Positions 26,126 through 35,477 of a DNA stretch of 64,000 nt are shown piece after piece. Source of the DNA: an uncultured Roseovarius sp. (GTDB lineage Bacteria > Pseudomonadota > Alphaproteobacteria > Rhodobacterales > Rhodobacteraceae); assembly GCA_947497295.1 (NCBI GenBank), contig CANMFU010000003.1, positions 248,001 through 312,000 on the forward strand, written 5' to 3'. The notes under the pieces are model-generated. The model did no database searches and was not told the origin of the DNA. It saw nothing but the letters and a program-made list of their open reading frames with translations. Position numbers and translations under genes: made by a program. Within the stretch, counting starts at the first letter, position 1. Every line of letters begins with the position of its first letter.

Positions 26126-27121
26126 TTAGGCGATACGCGACACCACGTAGTCTGCCAATTCTGCCAGCAAATCACGCACCGGATGTTCCGGCAGCGAGCC
26201 AAGGCTCTCATTTGCCTTCGCCGCCCAGGCCAGCGCATCATCGCGGGCTGCATCCAGCGCGCCGTGGCCCTGCATCAATGCAATGGCATGCTCCAGGTCG
26301 CCATCCTTCTGGTCACCCTTCTCGATTGTGCGACGCCAAAAATCACGCTCGGGTGCGTCTGCCTGCGCCAGGGCCTTGATGATCGGCAGGGTCAATTTCC
26401 GCTCGCGGAAATCATCTCCGATATTTTTTCCGGTCGCAGAGCTGTCGCCCTGAAAGTCCAGCAGATCATCTGCGATCTGAAATGCAACCCCCAGACCGTC
26501 GCCGTAATCATACAGCGCACGGCACTGCGCATCAGAGGCCCCGGCAATCACACCGCCAACCTCGGTCGCCGCTGAAAACAGCGCGGCAGTTTTGCCTCTT
26601 ACGACCTGCAGGTAAATATCTTCTGTCGTGGCCAGATCTCGGGCCGCCGTCAGTTGCAGGACTTCGCCCTCTGCGATTGTGGCAGACGCGTTGGCCAGAA
26701 TATCCAACACTCGCAGACTTTCCGTCTCGACCATCAACTGAAATGACCGCGCGAACAGATAGTCACCCACCAGGATGCTGGATTTGTTGTCCCACAGCAG
26801 ATTGGCTGTCGCCCGGCCGCGCCGCTGACTGCTTTCATCGACCACATCATCATGCAGCAGGGTCGCGGTATGAATGAACTCGACCGTCGCTGCCAGCTTC
26901 TCGTCGTTGTCGCCGGAATAGCCGCAGATTTCGGCGGCAGCCAGCGTCATCATCGGGCGCAGACGCTTGCCCCCTGCCCCGACCAGATGCGTCGTTACCT
27001 GAGGAATTCGCGGCGCGTGACGCGATTCCATCCGCGCCCGGATCAATCCGTCGACCGCCGCCATCTTGGCCTCGAACCGGGCGGCCAGCCTATCATGTGG
27101 TTTGCTCAACATCTGGTCCAC
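26126..27121 (-). CDS. ispB: Polyprenyl diphosphate synthase (IspB-like, ubiquinone side chain)
   Basis: A 331-residue trans-isoprenyl diphosphate synthase that builds the long chain for ubiquinone, probably decaprenyl in this lineage. First aspartate motif 'LLHDDVVDESSQRRGR', second 'IADDLLDFQGD', and the substrate-binding 'GAGGKRLRPMM' near the N-terminus. Small residues before the first DDxxD are consistent with a long-chain product. Chain length is not decided by sequence alone. Confidence 0.9.
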   Translation of the reverse strand: MDQMLSKPHDRLAARFEAKMAAVDGLIRARMESRHAPRIPQVTTHLVGAGGKRLRPMMTLAAAEICGYSGDNDEKLAATVEFIHTATLLHDDVVDESSQRRGRATANLLWDNKSSILVGDYLFARSFQLMVETESLRVLDILANASATIAEGEVLQLTAARDLATTEDIYLQVVRGKTAALFSAATEVGGVIAGASDAQCRALYDYGDGLGVAFQIADDLLDFQGDSSATGKNIGDDFRERKLTLPIIKALAQADAPERDFWRRTIEKGDQKDGDLEHAIALMQGHGALDAARDDALAWAAKANESLGSLPEHPVRDLLAELADYVVSRIA

Positions 27122-27184
27122 ATCTATCCCGTCCGTGTCTGGCGTGCCTCGACAAGATCGCTGCGCGCGCTTAGATCAAACAAT

Positions 27185-27406
27185 ATGAAACAGTTATTGC
27201 GCACCACCGATATGGCAACCATTGCTTTCGCCCAGGCCCTGCTTCAGGGCGAGGGTATAGACTGCTTTGAAATGGACGTAAATATGAGCGTTTTAGAGGG
27301 TGGCATCGGTATTTTCCCTCGTCGCCTGATGGTTCATTCCGATGATTTCACCGATGCCGCAGAGACGCTGCGTGACAATGGCATCGAAGTATATGACGGC
27401 CCGTAA
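27185..27406 (+). CDS. DUF2007-domain small protein
   Basis: A 73-residue protein beginning 'MKQLLRTTDMATIAFAQALL' and containing 'FPRRLMVHSDDFTDAAETL', the layout of DUF2007, a ferredoxin-fold putative signal-transducing domain. Function unknown. It is divergent from the polyprenyl synthase gene with 63 bp between starts. The frame extends upstream to 26852, but that part lies over the other gene. Confidence 0.8.
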   Translation: MKQLLRTTDMATIAFAQALLQGEGIDCFEMDVNMSVLEGGIGIFPRRLMVHSDDFTDAAETLRDNGIEVYDGP

Positions 27407-27633
27407 TCGGACCAAATCGCGATGGCCCCGGCCTGCAACCTACCCGCGAGTTGCAGAGTGCCCGGCCAGCGCCTTGGAGCCTCGCCAGACTCTATCGGTC
27501 GCGCTGCGCTGATGGGTTGCAAAAGTTATCTGCATTATTCTGCCAGCATGCTGCGCCTGCAGCGTGACAGACGTGCCAAAATGTGGTGCACTCAAAACGT
27601 GACGTTTCGAAAACTGAAGAGAGGAGTGCTTTC

Positions 27634-27801
27634 ATGAGTCTGGCTTCGCACATTGAGGAACTGAAAAGAAAACATCAGGACCTGTCGACCAAGGTGGATA
27701 ACGCGCAACGCGCGCCGGGTGTAAGCACCCTTGACGTATCTGAGCTGAAAAAACAGAAATTACGCCTGAAAGAGGAAATTGAACGTCTTTCCGGCAACTA
27801 A
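27634..27801 (+). CDS. YdcH-family (DUF465) protein
   Basis: A 55-residue highly charged helical protein: 'MSLASHIEELKRKHQDL' followed by 'ELKKQKLRLKEEIERLS'. The two helices suggest a short coiled-coil hairpin, as in DUF465/YdcH. Function unknown. GAGAGGAG is well placed before ATG 27634. A strong terminator follows. Confidence 0.85.
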   Translation: MSLASHIEELKRKHQDLSTKVDNAQRAPGVSTLDVSELKKQKLRLKEEIERLSGN

Positions 27802-27829
27802 CTGCTGATAATTCCAGCTAGAATGCACA

Positions 27830-27859
27830 AGGCCGACGCAAATCGCGTCGGCCTCTTTT
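27830..27859 (+). terminator. Terminator between ydcH-like gene and phaB
   Basis: Perfect 10-bp stem (27830-27839 with 27845-27854), 5-nt loop, then CTTTT. Placed between convergent genes; the minus-strand flank is also A/T-containing, so it may act both ways. Confidence 0.85.
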
Positions 27860-27876
27860 CGTTGCAAGTCGTATTG

Positions 27877-28599
27877 TCAGACGAAAAACTGAGCGCCATT
27901 GGCCGAGATGGTTGAGCCGTTGATGAAGCCCGAACCGTCAGCCGCCAAAAAGGATACACAGCGCGCAATTTCCTCTGGCTCGCCCAGACGACCTGCCGGA
28001 ATTTGGCCGATGATCGACTCGCGCACCTTTTCCGGCACAGCCATTACCATCTCAGTCGCGATATACCCGGGGCAGACTGCGTTCGCAGTAATGCCAGCGC
28101 GCGCGCCTTCCTGCGCAAGGCTTTTGATAATGCCCAGATCACCCGCTTTGGTTGCAGCATAATTGACTTGCGCGAACTGCCCTTTTTGCCCGTTGATCGA
28201 GCTAATAACAATCACGCGCCCAAACTTGCGTTCACGCATGCCGGGCCACACAGGGTGGATTGTGTTGAAAACGCCGGTCAGGTTGGTGTCGATAACCTCA
28301 CGCCATTGATCGGGCGTCATCTTGTGAAAGGGCGCATCGCGGGTAATGCCGGCATTGGCGACGACAATATCGATCGGTCCCACGTCCTTTTCCACCTGCG
28401 CGATGCCAGCGGCGCTTTCATCGTAGTCCGCAACGTTCCACTTGTAAGTCTTTATTCCCGTCTCGTCGGTAAAGGCCTTTGCTGCTTCATCATTGCCTGC
28501 GTATGTTGCCGCAACGTCGCAACCATCCGCCTTGAGTTGCTTTGCAATAGCGGCCCCGATGCCGCGTGTTCCGCCTGTGACAAGTGCCGTTCTAGCCAT
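27877..28599 (-). CDS. phaB: Acetoacetyl-CoA reductase PhaB
   Basis: A 240-residue short-chain dehydrogenase that reduces acetoacetyl-CoA to (R)-3-hydroxybutyryl-CoA with NADPH, the second step of PHB synthesis. NADPH loop 'VTGGTRGIGAAIAKQL', catalytic Ser in 'VISSINGQKGQFAQ', and Tyr/Lys in 'NYAATKAG' are intact; length equals the family norm. ATG 28599 has AGAGGGA upstream. Its usual partner phaA lies upstream on the same strand but is separated by about 2 kb that carries an insertion-element relic. Confidence 0.93.
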   Translation of the reverse strand: MARTALVTGGTRGIGAAIAKQLKADGCDVAATYAGNDEAAKAFTDETGIKTYKWNVADYDESAAGIAQVEKDVGPIDIVVANAGITRDAPFHKMTPDQWREVIDTNLTGVFNTIHPVWPGMRERKFGRVIVISSINGQKGQFAQVNYAATKAGDLGIIKSLAQEGARAGITANAVCPGYIATEMVMAVPEKVRESIIGQIPAGRLGEPEEIARCVSFLAADGSGFINGSTISANGAQFFV

Positions 28600-29144
28600 G
28601 GTTAGTATCCCTCTGTCTTTTGATCTTCGTTCCAAAAACCAGTAAGTCTGTTACCTGATGAAGTGTCAACGCGCAATAATGTTGCGCGTACAATTTGCGC
28701 TCATATCTTTGAGGCCGGGCGCACAACCGCCCAAGATCGTCCAAGGCCATGGCCCCAAATTTAAGGGCACCAAATTGGGAATTTTCGACCAAAAACAGTT
28801 AAAGAGGGGCTCCAACTGGGATCAGACCATTACAGCAAATGTTGAAAGCCGGCGGAATCGCTCTGCGGGCTTTTTCCGTGTGCGCGGATGAGCCTATGTC
28901 GGGAATCTACTCGTTCACGGACCGAAGGATTCCCAATGCCCTCTCTCAGGGGTTTGTCTCCGCGATGCAAGCAGGCTGGTTTCCAGCGCTTGCGGCGTTT
29001 GTCGGCTGCACCATTATTATCGCGAGAGACTTCTATGAGCTGCCGTATCTCAGCGCGACGCGAGCGATTGATCCGCAATGTCGAAAAAGCGCCCGAGGCC
29101 GAGCGCGCGATCTTGGCCTATCTGATCTCATCCAGGCGCCCAGA
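28600..29144. other. Unassigned stretch upstream of phaB
   Basis: About 545 bp with only short reading frames on both strands and no motif I can name. It should hold the phaB promoter. The rest may be debris from the insertion event seen at 29145-30343. Confidence 0.4.
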
Positions 29145-30343
29145 TTAAGCGGCCAGCTCATCACTTGGATCGCGAGCGGACATTGGCCAGGCGGGCATAG
29201 TCCTCGTTGGATAATCGGCGGATCTGGCCAAGGGCATTCCCGAAACCCCGGACAAAAGAGACTGCCCTGCCGCGACGGTGTAGTTGCGCATTTCGTTGGT
29301 CATCCTCTTATCGACGCTGGCAACTGCGACCTCAGCGTTGCGCCGCCATATCTCTGCGACAAACGCCGCTTGAAACGCCTGCTGCGAGCCGCGGTCGTCA
29401 TCGATCACCATCAGGTGCGGCACATACGCCCCGGAGAGCATCTGCTGGACCCGAAAGGCGTGGACATACTAAGAGGATGTCATAGCACACGAGGACGCCC
29501 TGATGGGGCAGCTGGTAGAGATCGGCCTTCTGCCGTTTCTTGAGGCGCACGAGGTATATCTGCAACTGTGTCTTCGTCCAGATGCGCGCATGTTGGCGAA
29601 ACGCGACCGAGAGGCTCTCCTCGTTGGCCGCGAGGGCCTGCTCCTCGGCCGGATCCATCGCCATCGTGGGGTCGAATTGGTACGCTGCCTCTATGATGAA
29701 ACCGGAGCGGTGATGTGCCGTGCAGAGATGTTGGACTGCCACTGGCGTCCGTTTGCGCTTTGTCGGCCAGTTCAGCATCAGCGCCTGGCTGTCCGTGGCG
29801 AACCGCGAGCCGACGTCTTGGGGGTCAACTCGAGGAGAAATCCTCACGCTGCGCGATGACACCGTGAATCCGGTCGTGGAAGGGGTCGATCTTGTCGTTG
29901 AGATCACGGTTAATTTGCAGATCATCGACAACGACACGTCGTTGCACAGCATCTGGAAGTCCACCCGGCTCTTGTCGCTGCGCAGATGTCGGCGCGCCTG
30001 CTTGTTGATTGAGACGGTCTTCGAGCACAGACGGCACTGGAAGCGCGGATCGCCATTGCCATTTTGCCGAACCGCCGACAGATCTCGGGATACGCCTCGG
30101 GCTCCATCCCCTGCGCGAAGCATCCCGGCCTTTTGCAGGAACGCACCGTTGGATCAGGCTCCTGCGCTTGCTTGAGACGCCCGTATTCTTCAACGATCGC
30201 ACGGTTGTTCTTTACCCGCGAGGACGTGTTGCAGGTTGAGCATTGAAAAACTTTTCATACTTTTTGCCTGTGACCTCGCCGCGCAAGACGCCCGGCGGTG
30301 CCGGTGGTTCCCGGCCTGGCGGCTTGAATGGGTCGGGATGCAC
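29145..30343 (-). pseudogene. Frameshifted insertion-element protein (zinc-ribbon N-terminus)
   Basis: A decayed gene read leftward through several frames. Pieces in order: 'HPDPFKPPGREPPAPPG' and 'LRGEVTGKKYEKFFN'; then +/-1 to 'CSTCNTSSRVKNNRAIVEEY'; 'CKRPGCFAQGMEPEAYPEI'; shift to 'DPRFQCRLCSKTVSINKQ'; shift to 'INRDLNDKIDPFHDRIHG'; 'RFATDSQALMLNWPTKR' and 'VAVQHLCTAHHRSGFII'; shift to 'HAFRVQQMLSGAYVPHLMVI'. Cys-x2-Cys clusters at the start suggest zinc ribbons. I recall similar full-length proteins in Rhodobacterales annotated as 'insertion element protein'; a search is needed to confirm this. At least four frame breaks make it inactive. Confidence 0.68.
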
Positions 30344-30510
30344 GCCGAAGCTGTTGCAACAGGGTTGCGGCAGAAGTCCAGATCGAGGCCCTAGAAGGCT
30401 TCAGGAAGCCTCCGCTCCAGAAGCAGATTTTCTGTCTAAGATATTATCGAGCCAAAGCTCACCTGATCTCTCCATCTGAGAAGGCGTCAAGTGTCGTGTC
30501 TGAGAAGGAA

Positions 30511-30533
30511 TGTTGGCCACAGCGTGGCCAACA
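30511..30533. repeat. 23-bp perfect palindrome downstream of phaA
   Basis: TGTTGGCCAC - AGC - GTGGCCAACA: perfect 10-bp arms with a 3-nt centre. It lies 117 bp beyond the phaA stop on the downstream side. It may terminate phaA (minus strand is followed by TTCCTTCTC) or belong to the inserted element. Confidence 0.6.
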
Positions 30534-30649
30534 GAAAACTTATTTCAACATTTGCCGTAACGGGCTGGCCACTGGGGGCGCCCTTTGCGGTCACATCGCC
30601 GGGCACTGGTAGCAACAGAGCACCAGAGATTTATGTTGACCCGCCCGAG

Positions 30650-31825
30650 TCAGTCGCGCTCTACGCACATGGCAACGCCCATGCCGCCGCCAATGCACAG
30701 CGTGGCGAGGCCCCTCTTTACGTCGCGGCGCTTCATTTCAAACAGCAGCGTGTTCAGAACGCGGCAGCCTGAGGCCCCAATCGGGTGGCCGATGGCAATT
30801 GCACCGCCGTTCACGTTTACGATAGCCGGATCCCAGCCCATTTCCTTGTTCACGGCGCAGGCCTGAGCCGCAAACGCCTCGTTCGCCTCGATCAGATCCA
30901 AATCCTCAACCTTCCAGCCGGCTTTCTCCAAAGCTTTGCGGCTGGCGTGGATCGGACCTACACCCATGATAGAGGGGTCGAGACCTGCGGTAGCATAGCT
31001 GGCGATACGGGCCAGCGGTTCGATCCCACGCTTTTCGGCGTCATCGGCGCTCATCAATAGGGTCGCGGCAGCACCATCGTTGATGCCGCTGGCATTGGCT
31101 GCCGTGACGCTGCCGTCCTTGGTAAAGGCCGGGCGCATCTTCTGCATGGCCTCGATCACAGCGCCGTGGCGGATGTATTCATCCTTGTCGATGATCGTCT
31201 CACCCTTGCGCGACTTGACGGCGAAGGAAACGATTTCGTCGTCGAATCGCCCAGCCTTCTGCGCCTCTTCGGCCTTGTTCTGGCTGGCAAGCGCGAATTC
31301 ATCCTGCGTCTCGCGACTGATTTGCCATTTTTCAGCGACATTCTCGGCGGTCTGACCCATGTGGTATCCGTTGAAAGCATCCCACAGGCCATCCCGAATC
31401 ATCGTGTCGATCATCGATAGGTCGCCCATCTTCTGCCCCGCCCGCAGATGCGCCGCGTGCGGGCTGAGCGTCATATTTTCCTGACCGCCAGCGCAGATGA
31501 TGGCGGCATCGCCCAGCTGAATGTGCTGCGCGCCCAATGCAACCGCGCGCAGGCCCGACCCGCACACCTGATTGAGGCTCCAAGCTGAGCTTTCCTGAGG
31601 CAGACCAGCGTTGATATGCGCCTGGCGCGCCGGGTTCTGACCTTGAGCGGCCGTGAGAACCTGGCCGAGGATCGTCTCGGATACTTCGGCTTTGTCGATG
31701 CCCGCGCGAGCGACGACAGCCTCCAGCACGGCAGCGCCCAGATCATGGGCTGGGGTGTTCGCGAACGCCCCTCCAAACGATCCGACGGCAGTGCGCGCGG
31801 CTGATGCGATAACGACATTGGTCAT
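30650..31825 (-). CDS. phaA: Acetyl-CoA acetyltransferase (beta-ketothiolase) PhaA
   Basis: A 391-residue thiolase that condenses two acetyl-CoA to acetoacetyl-CoA, first step of PHB synthesis. Nucleophile Cys88 in '[15 protein letters not shown]', His in '[14 protein letters not shown]', and second Cys in '[15 protein letters not shown]' are present. Length equals the family norm. It is upstream of and co-directional with phaB, but about 2 kb with an IS relic and a palindrome separate them. Confidence 0.95.
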   Translation of the reverse strand: MTNVVIASAARTAVGSFGGAFANTPAHDLGAAVLEAVVARAGIDKAEVSETILGQVLTAAQGQNPARQAHINAGLPQESSAWSLNQVCGSGLRAVALGAQHIQLGDAAIICAGGQENMTLSPHAAHLRAGQKMGDLSMIDTMIRDGLWDAFNGYHMGQTAENVAEKWQISRETQDEFALASQNKAEEAQKAGRFDDEIVSFAVKSRKGETIIDKDEYIRHGAVIEAMQKMRPAFTKDGSVTAANASGINDGAAATLLMSADDAEKRGIEPLARIASYATAGLDPSIMGVGPIHASRKALEKAGWKVEDLDLIEANEAFAAQACAVNKEMGWDPAIVNVNGGAIAIGHPIGASGCRVLNTLLFEMKRRDVKRGLATLCIGGGMGVAMCVERD

Positions 31826-31960
31826 GGAAAATCCTCCGACAAGATGTTGTCAGGCATCAGAGCGCATCGACCTTTCGTTGACGCTATCCGCTACCCATTG
31901 TCCAATTGCATATCCCATGACTTTCAACGCGGCAACCACGACGGTGGTGTCCTTTCCGCA

Positions 31961-32803
31961 TCATGCGGAGGCACGGCGCTTCTCTGGCGTCAGCCAGATC
32001 GGTTTGATGGAGGGCGCACCATAGAAATAACCTTGAAGGCAGTCGATGCCGATCGCGGTCAGATACGCCGCATCGTCGGCCCGCTCGACGCTTTCTGCGA
32101 CGGTGAACATATCGAACTGGCGGGCAATGGTAGCCAAGGCTGTAGTAAGCACCTGATTGTCGGCATCCTGCGCAATACCACGAATGAACTGGCCGTCGAT
32201 CTTGAGAATATCAAAGTAGAAATCCTTGAGATAGCGAAAGGAAGTAAATCCCGCGCCAAAATCGTCCAGCGCGAAACTGATACCACGCTGCGAGAGATCT
32301 GACATGAAACCGGTCACCAGTTCGGGGACCAGCATCGCCGAACTTTCGGTGATCTCCAAAATCAGCCGTTCGCCCACCGTTGGATCAGCATCCAGGCCGC
32401 GTTTGAGTATGCGCATCCAGCGGCTATACCCGATGGACCGGGCTGACATGTTAATCGACAATCGCAGGGAATTGTGCATTGACAGGACTCTGATCCCCTT
32501 TTCCAGCGCAAGGCAGTCGATAACGCGCCCGGTTTCGGTCGTCTCAATGGCGCCTATAAATTCCTTGGCGGGGATGATTCGCCCGGTACTGTCCAGCACG
32601 CGGATCAGCCCTTCGTAAAAAGCGACGCGATCCACCTGACCTGCCGGGACGACAGGCTGAAAGGCCAGCATCACCTGTTTGTGCCGCACAGCATCCTCAA
32701 CCATGGCAAGAGTTGTCTGATCTCGCGCGGAGATCGCGAATGACAATGGGTCCTGATGACCTGCGGGTACATCGGCCCATTTTGCCTTCTTATGATCCGT
32801 CAT
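31961..32803 (-). CDS. EAL-domain protein, probable c-di-GMP phosphodiesterase
   Basis: A 280-residue stand-alone EAL domain with a short N-terminal extension and no GGDEF or sensor domain. The signature reads E64-G-L ('FYEGLIRVL') rather than EAL. Other metal and catalytic positions are kept: Asn in 'LSINMSARS', Glu in 'LEITESSAM', the Asp pair in 'FALDDFGAGFTSFRYL', Lys in 'DILKIDGQFI', Glu in 'TVAESVERAD', and Gln in 'DCLQGYFYGAP'. It is therefore probably active, though Ser replaces Gly in 'AEGVE'. No membrane segment. GGAGCG precedes the ATG. Confidence 0.85.
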   Translation of the reverse strand: MTDHKKAKWADVPAGHQDPLSFAISARDQTTLAMVEDAVRHKQVMLAFQPVVPAGQVDRVAFYEGLIRVLDSTGRIIPAKEFIGAIETTETGRVIDCLALEKGIRVLSMHNSLRLSINMSARSIGYSRWMRILKRGLDADPTVGERLILEITESSAMLVPELVTGFMSDLSQRGISFALDDFGAGFTSFRYLKDFYFDILKIDGQFIRGIAQDADNQVLTTALATIARQFDMFTVAESVERADDAAYLTAIGIDCLQGYFYGAPSIKPIWLTPEKRRASA

Positions 32804-32892
32804 GCGTCGCTCCGATTTGACTGTCGCCTAATTTGCGCCCCGTGAGCTAAGGAAGGCTTAAAGTAACAATTTGAAATGATGGAGCGCGCAAA

Positions 32893-33480
32893 ATGTGCAG
32901 GCGATGCGACTGGGCCGGGCCCGAAGAAATCTATGTTGCCTATCACGACACCGAATGGGGCGTGCCGGAATGGGACAGCCGTGCCCTGTGGGAAAAGCTG
33001 ATACTCGATGGGTTTCAGGCCGGGCTAAGCTGGATTACCATTCTGAAAAAACGCAATAATTTCCGCGCTGCATTTGCTGATTTCGATCCGGACATCATCG
33101 CCGGATGGGGGGAGGCTGACGTTAAACGGCTGCTGGATAATCCCGGCATCATTCGCCACCGAGGCAAGATTGAGGCCGCGATCACCAACGCACAAGCCTG
33201 GCAGAAGATCGAGGCAAACCAAGGTTTTGATACCTTCCTGTGGGACTATGTCGATGGCACACCGCTGCAAAATTCATGGTCCTGCCAAGCGGATGTGCCC
33301 GCGCATACACCGCTTTCGGCCCGGATTTCCAAAGACCTCAAGAAGCACGGTTTTAAATTTTGCGGTCCAACCATCGTCTACGCATTCATGGAGGCATGCG
33401 GTCTGGTCAACGACCACCTCACCTGTTGTCCGCGCCATTCCGAAGTCGCCGCGATGGCATCTTCGTTGCTGGCCGGATGA
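32893..33480 (+). CDS. tag: DNA-3-methyladenine glycosylase I
   Basis: A 195-residue base-excision repair enzyme that removes 3-methyladenine. The N-terminus 'MCRRCDWAGPEEIYVAYHDT' and the C-terminal 'DHLTCCPRHSE' carry the Cys/His residues of the structural zinc. 'EKLILDGFQAGLSWITILKK' is the substrate-pocket block. Length and motifs fit Tag well. Divergent from the EAL gene. Confidence 0.94.
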   Translation: MCRRCDWAGPEEIYVAYHDTEWGVPEWDSRALWEKLILDGFQAGLSWITILKKRNNFRAAFADFDPDIIAGWGEADVKRLLDNPGIIRHRGKIEAAITNAQAWQKIEANQGFDTFLWDYVDGTPLQNSWSCQADVPAHTPLSARISKDLKKHGFKFCGPTIVYAFMEACGLVNDHLTCCPRHSEVAAMASSLLAG

Positions 33481-33678
33481 ACACATTTCTGCCACATTGG
33501 CAGGTGTTGTGGGTGGCGGCGACGCACCCTCAAGATGTGGGATCAATATCTTGCCGCCTAGATAAACATGAGTGAATTGAATGCTTTATTTGGAACAAAT
33601 CATGTGATACTTTACCAGTAATCATAAAAGTCAGTCGAAAAAATTCGGCGGCGCGAGGCAGTAAAAAAGAGTAGTTCC

Positions 33679-35202
33679 ATGAAAAATCGGAACAGACAGT
33701 CCATGCGGCTGACCCTGTGGGTATTCGCCACAGTCTGGATGTTCGTGATCGTCCCGCTCAGCGCGGCGGCGGCACCCTACGCGGCATATGTCGTGGACGC
33801 CCGATCGGGTAAAGTGTTGCATTCAGAAAATGCAAACGCGCGATTGCACCCTGCATCTTTGACCAAAATGATGACGCTTTATATCGCATTTGAAGCAATC
33901 GAGCATGGCGAGATTGGTCTGGACGACGAGGTGGTCATCACGCGAAACGCCGCAAATGAGCCGCCCAGCAAGCTGGGCTTGAAGGCAGGCCAGAAAATCA
34001 AACTCCGCTACCTGATTCGCGCCGCGGCGGTAAAATCAGCCAATGACGCCGCCACCGCAATCGGCGAGGCTCTTGAGGGTTCTGAGGCTGCCTTTGCCCG
34101 CCGAATGAACCGCACAGCGCAGGCATTGGGCATGTCGCGCACCACGTTTCGCAATGCCCATGGCCTGACCGAAGAAGGGCATCTGTCCACCGCATATGAC
34201 ATGACGATTCTGGGGCGGCATGTATTTTACGACTACCCCGGCTATTACAACCTGTTCTCGCGCATCACTGCCGATGCCGGCATGAGCAAGGTTTATCACA
34301 CCAACCGCAAACTTCTGCGCGATTATTCCGGCGCTGACGGGATCAAGACAGGCTACACACGCGCGGCCGGATTCAACCTTGTCGCCAGTGCCGAACGCGG
34401 TGGCGAGCGGATCATTGCAACAGTCTTTGGCGGCCGCTCGACCGCCACGCGCAACGCGCGCGTGGCCGAGTTGCTGGATCTGGGATTTCGTCAGGCCCCG
34501 ACCCGCGTGGCGGTAAACCAGCCGCGCAAGCCGGCCTATATGGGCAAGGGCAGTACCCAGGTAATCCGGGTCGCAGGCGACAGCGAAGAACAGGGCGTTG
34601 CGGGCAAAACCGTGCGTCTGGTGACAGCGGCAGCGGTCAAGGTCAGCCTGCGACCCCAATCGCGGCCAGCGCCGGAGGTGCCAGATATGCCTGTGCTGCT
34701 AGCCTCGCAGGATGATATCGAAAAGGCGCTCATGGCCGCGCAGGAGGTGGATGTTGCTGCCGTCGTCGCGCCAGAAGTCGCGCCGCAGCCTACCGCAGTT
34801 GCTGAAACCGCCGTTCAGGTGGCCGCAGTCACGGCAGCCCCGACACCCGCAACACCTGCTGCGATCAAGCCGATGCGGCGCCCCAGCGATCTGACTCTGG
34901 CCAGCCTTCAGGTCCCGGCCGAGGATCCGGTACAAGAGGTCGTCACGCGCATTTCCACGTCGGGCGGACGCAATTGGGGCATCAATGTCGGACGTTACCC
35001 CAGCCAGTACAAGGCGCAGAAAATCCTTCTGAAAACTGCTCTTAGCGAGATCAGCACGCTCGACGGATCGCTGCGCAAGGTTGTCGCAAGGTCAAACGGA
35101 TATGACGCCAATTTCATGGGTCTCACGCGGGAAACAGCCGATCTGGCCTGCCGCAGACTACAATCGCGCCAGGTCACCTGCTTCATGATTGAGCCGGGCT
35201 AA
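33679..35202 (+). CDS. D-alanyl-D-alanine carboxypeptidase with C-terminal SPOR domain
   Basis: A 507-residue exported penicillin-binding protein (DacA/DacF type) that trims peptidoglycan pentapeptides. The signal peptide ends near 'SAAAA'. Active-site motifs: Ser60-Leu-Thr-Lys63 ('HPASLTKMM'), Ser120-Ala-Asn122, and Lys223-Thr-Gly225. A Pro/Ala/Val-rich linker (~320-425) leads to a C-terminal SPOR domain (~432-507, 'WGINVGRYPSQYKAQKILL'), which would bind denuded glycan strands at the division site. ATG 33703 is an alternative start with a shorter n-region. Confidence 0.92.
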   Translation: MKNRNRQSMRLTLWVFATVWMFVIVPLSAAAAPYAAYVVDARSGKVLHSENANARLHPASLTKMMTLYIAFEAIEHGEIGLDDEVVITRNAANEPPSKLGLKAGQKIKLRYLIRAAAVKSANDAATAIGEALEGSEAAFARRMNRTAQALGMSRTTFRNAHGLTEEGHLSTAYDMTILGRHVFYDYPGYYNLFSRITADAGMSKVYHTNRKLLRDYSGADGIKTGYTRAAGFNLVASAERGGERIIATVFGGRSTATRNARVAELLDLGFRQAPTRVAVNQPRKPAYMGKGSTQVIRVAGDSEEQGVAGKTVRLVTAAAVKVSLRPQSRPAPEVPDMPVLLASQDDIEKALMAAQEVDVAAVVAPEVAPQPTAVAETAVQVAAVTAAPTPATPAAIKPMRRPSDLTLASLQVPAEDPVQEVVTRISTSGGRNWGINVGRYPSQYKAQKILLKTALSEISTLDGSLRKVVARSNGYDANFMGLTRETADLACRRLQSRQVTCFMIEPG

Positions 35203-35227
35203 GACGCAACGCTCTTGGACAACAGCC

Positions 35228-35255
35228 AGGCGCGGGGGAAACCTCGCGCCTTTTT
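35228..35255 (+). terminator. Terminator of the D,D-carboxypeptidase gene
   Basis: A 10-bp stem with one G-U pair (35228-35237 with 35242-35251), GAAA tetraloop, followed by TTTT. It lies 26 bp after the stop. Confidence 0.88.
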
Positions 35256-35318
35256 ATATGCTACGCCTTTGCAAAACAGTTGCGCCGACGCCGCCGGAAA
35301 ACCGCCGACTGGCGCGGA

Positions 35319-35477
35319 TCACGGCTTGGGGTGGTCGTCCCATTCATCCGACAGGATGCGGCGGCTGTCGCCCTCGGGGTCGTCATATTGGTTGCTACGC
35401 AGCGTATATACGAAGGCAACCAGCCCGACACCGCCCAGCAGCAGCGAGATGGGGATGAGATAGGTCAGAATATTCAT
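35319..35477 (-). CDS. ccoS: cbb3 oxidase assembly protein CcoS
   Basis: A 52-residue membrane protein needed for cofactor insertion into the cbb3 oxidase. One N-terminal transmembrane helix ('TYLIPISLLLGGVGLVAFVY') is followed by 'RSNQYDDPEGDSRRIL', the CcoS hallmark. Its ATG overlaps the ccoI stop (ATGA), which fixes the start. It is the last gene of ccoGHIS. Confidence 0.92.
   Translation of the reverse strand: MNILTYLIPISLLLGGVGLVAFVYTLRSNQYDDPEGDSRRILSDEWDDHPKP

Noticed and set aside
28839-29543. A 234-codon plus-strand frame upstream of phaB
   Set aside because: It partly runs antisense to the insertion-element relic and shows no family motif.
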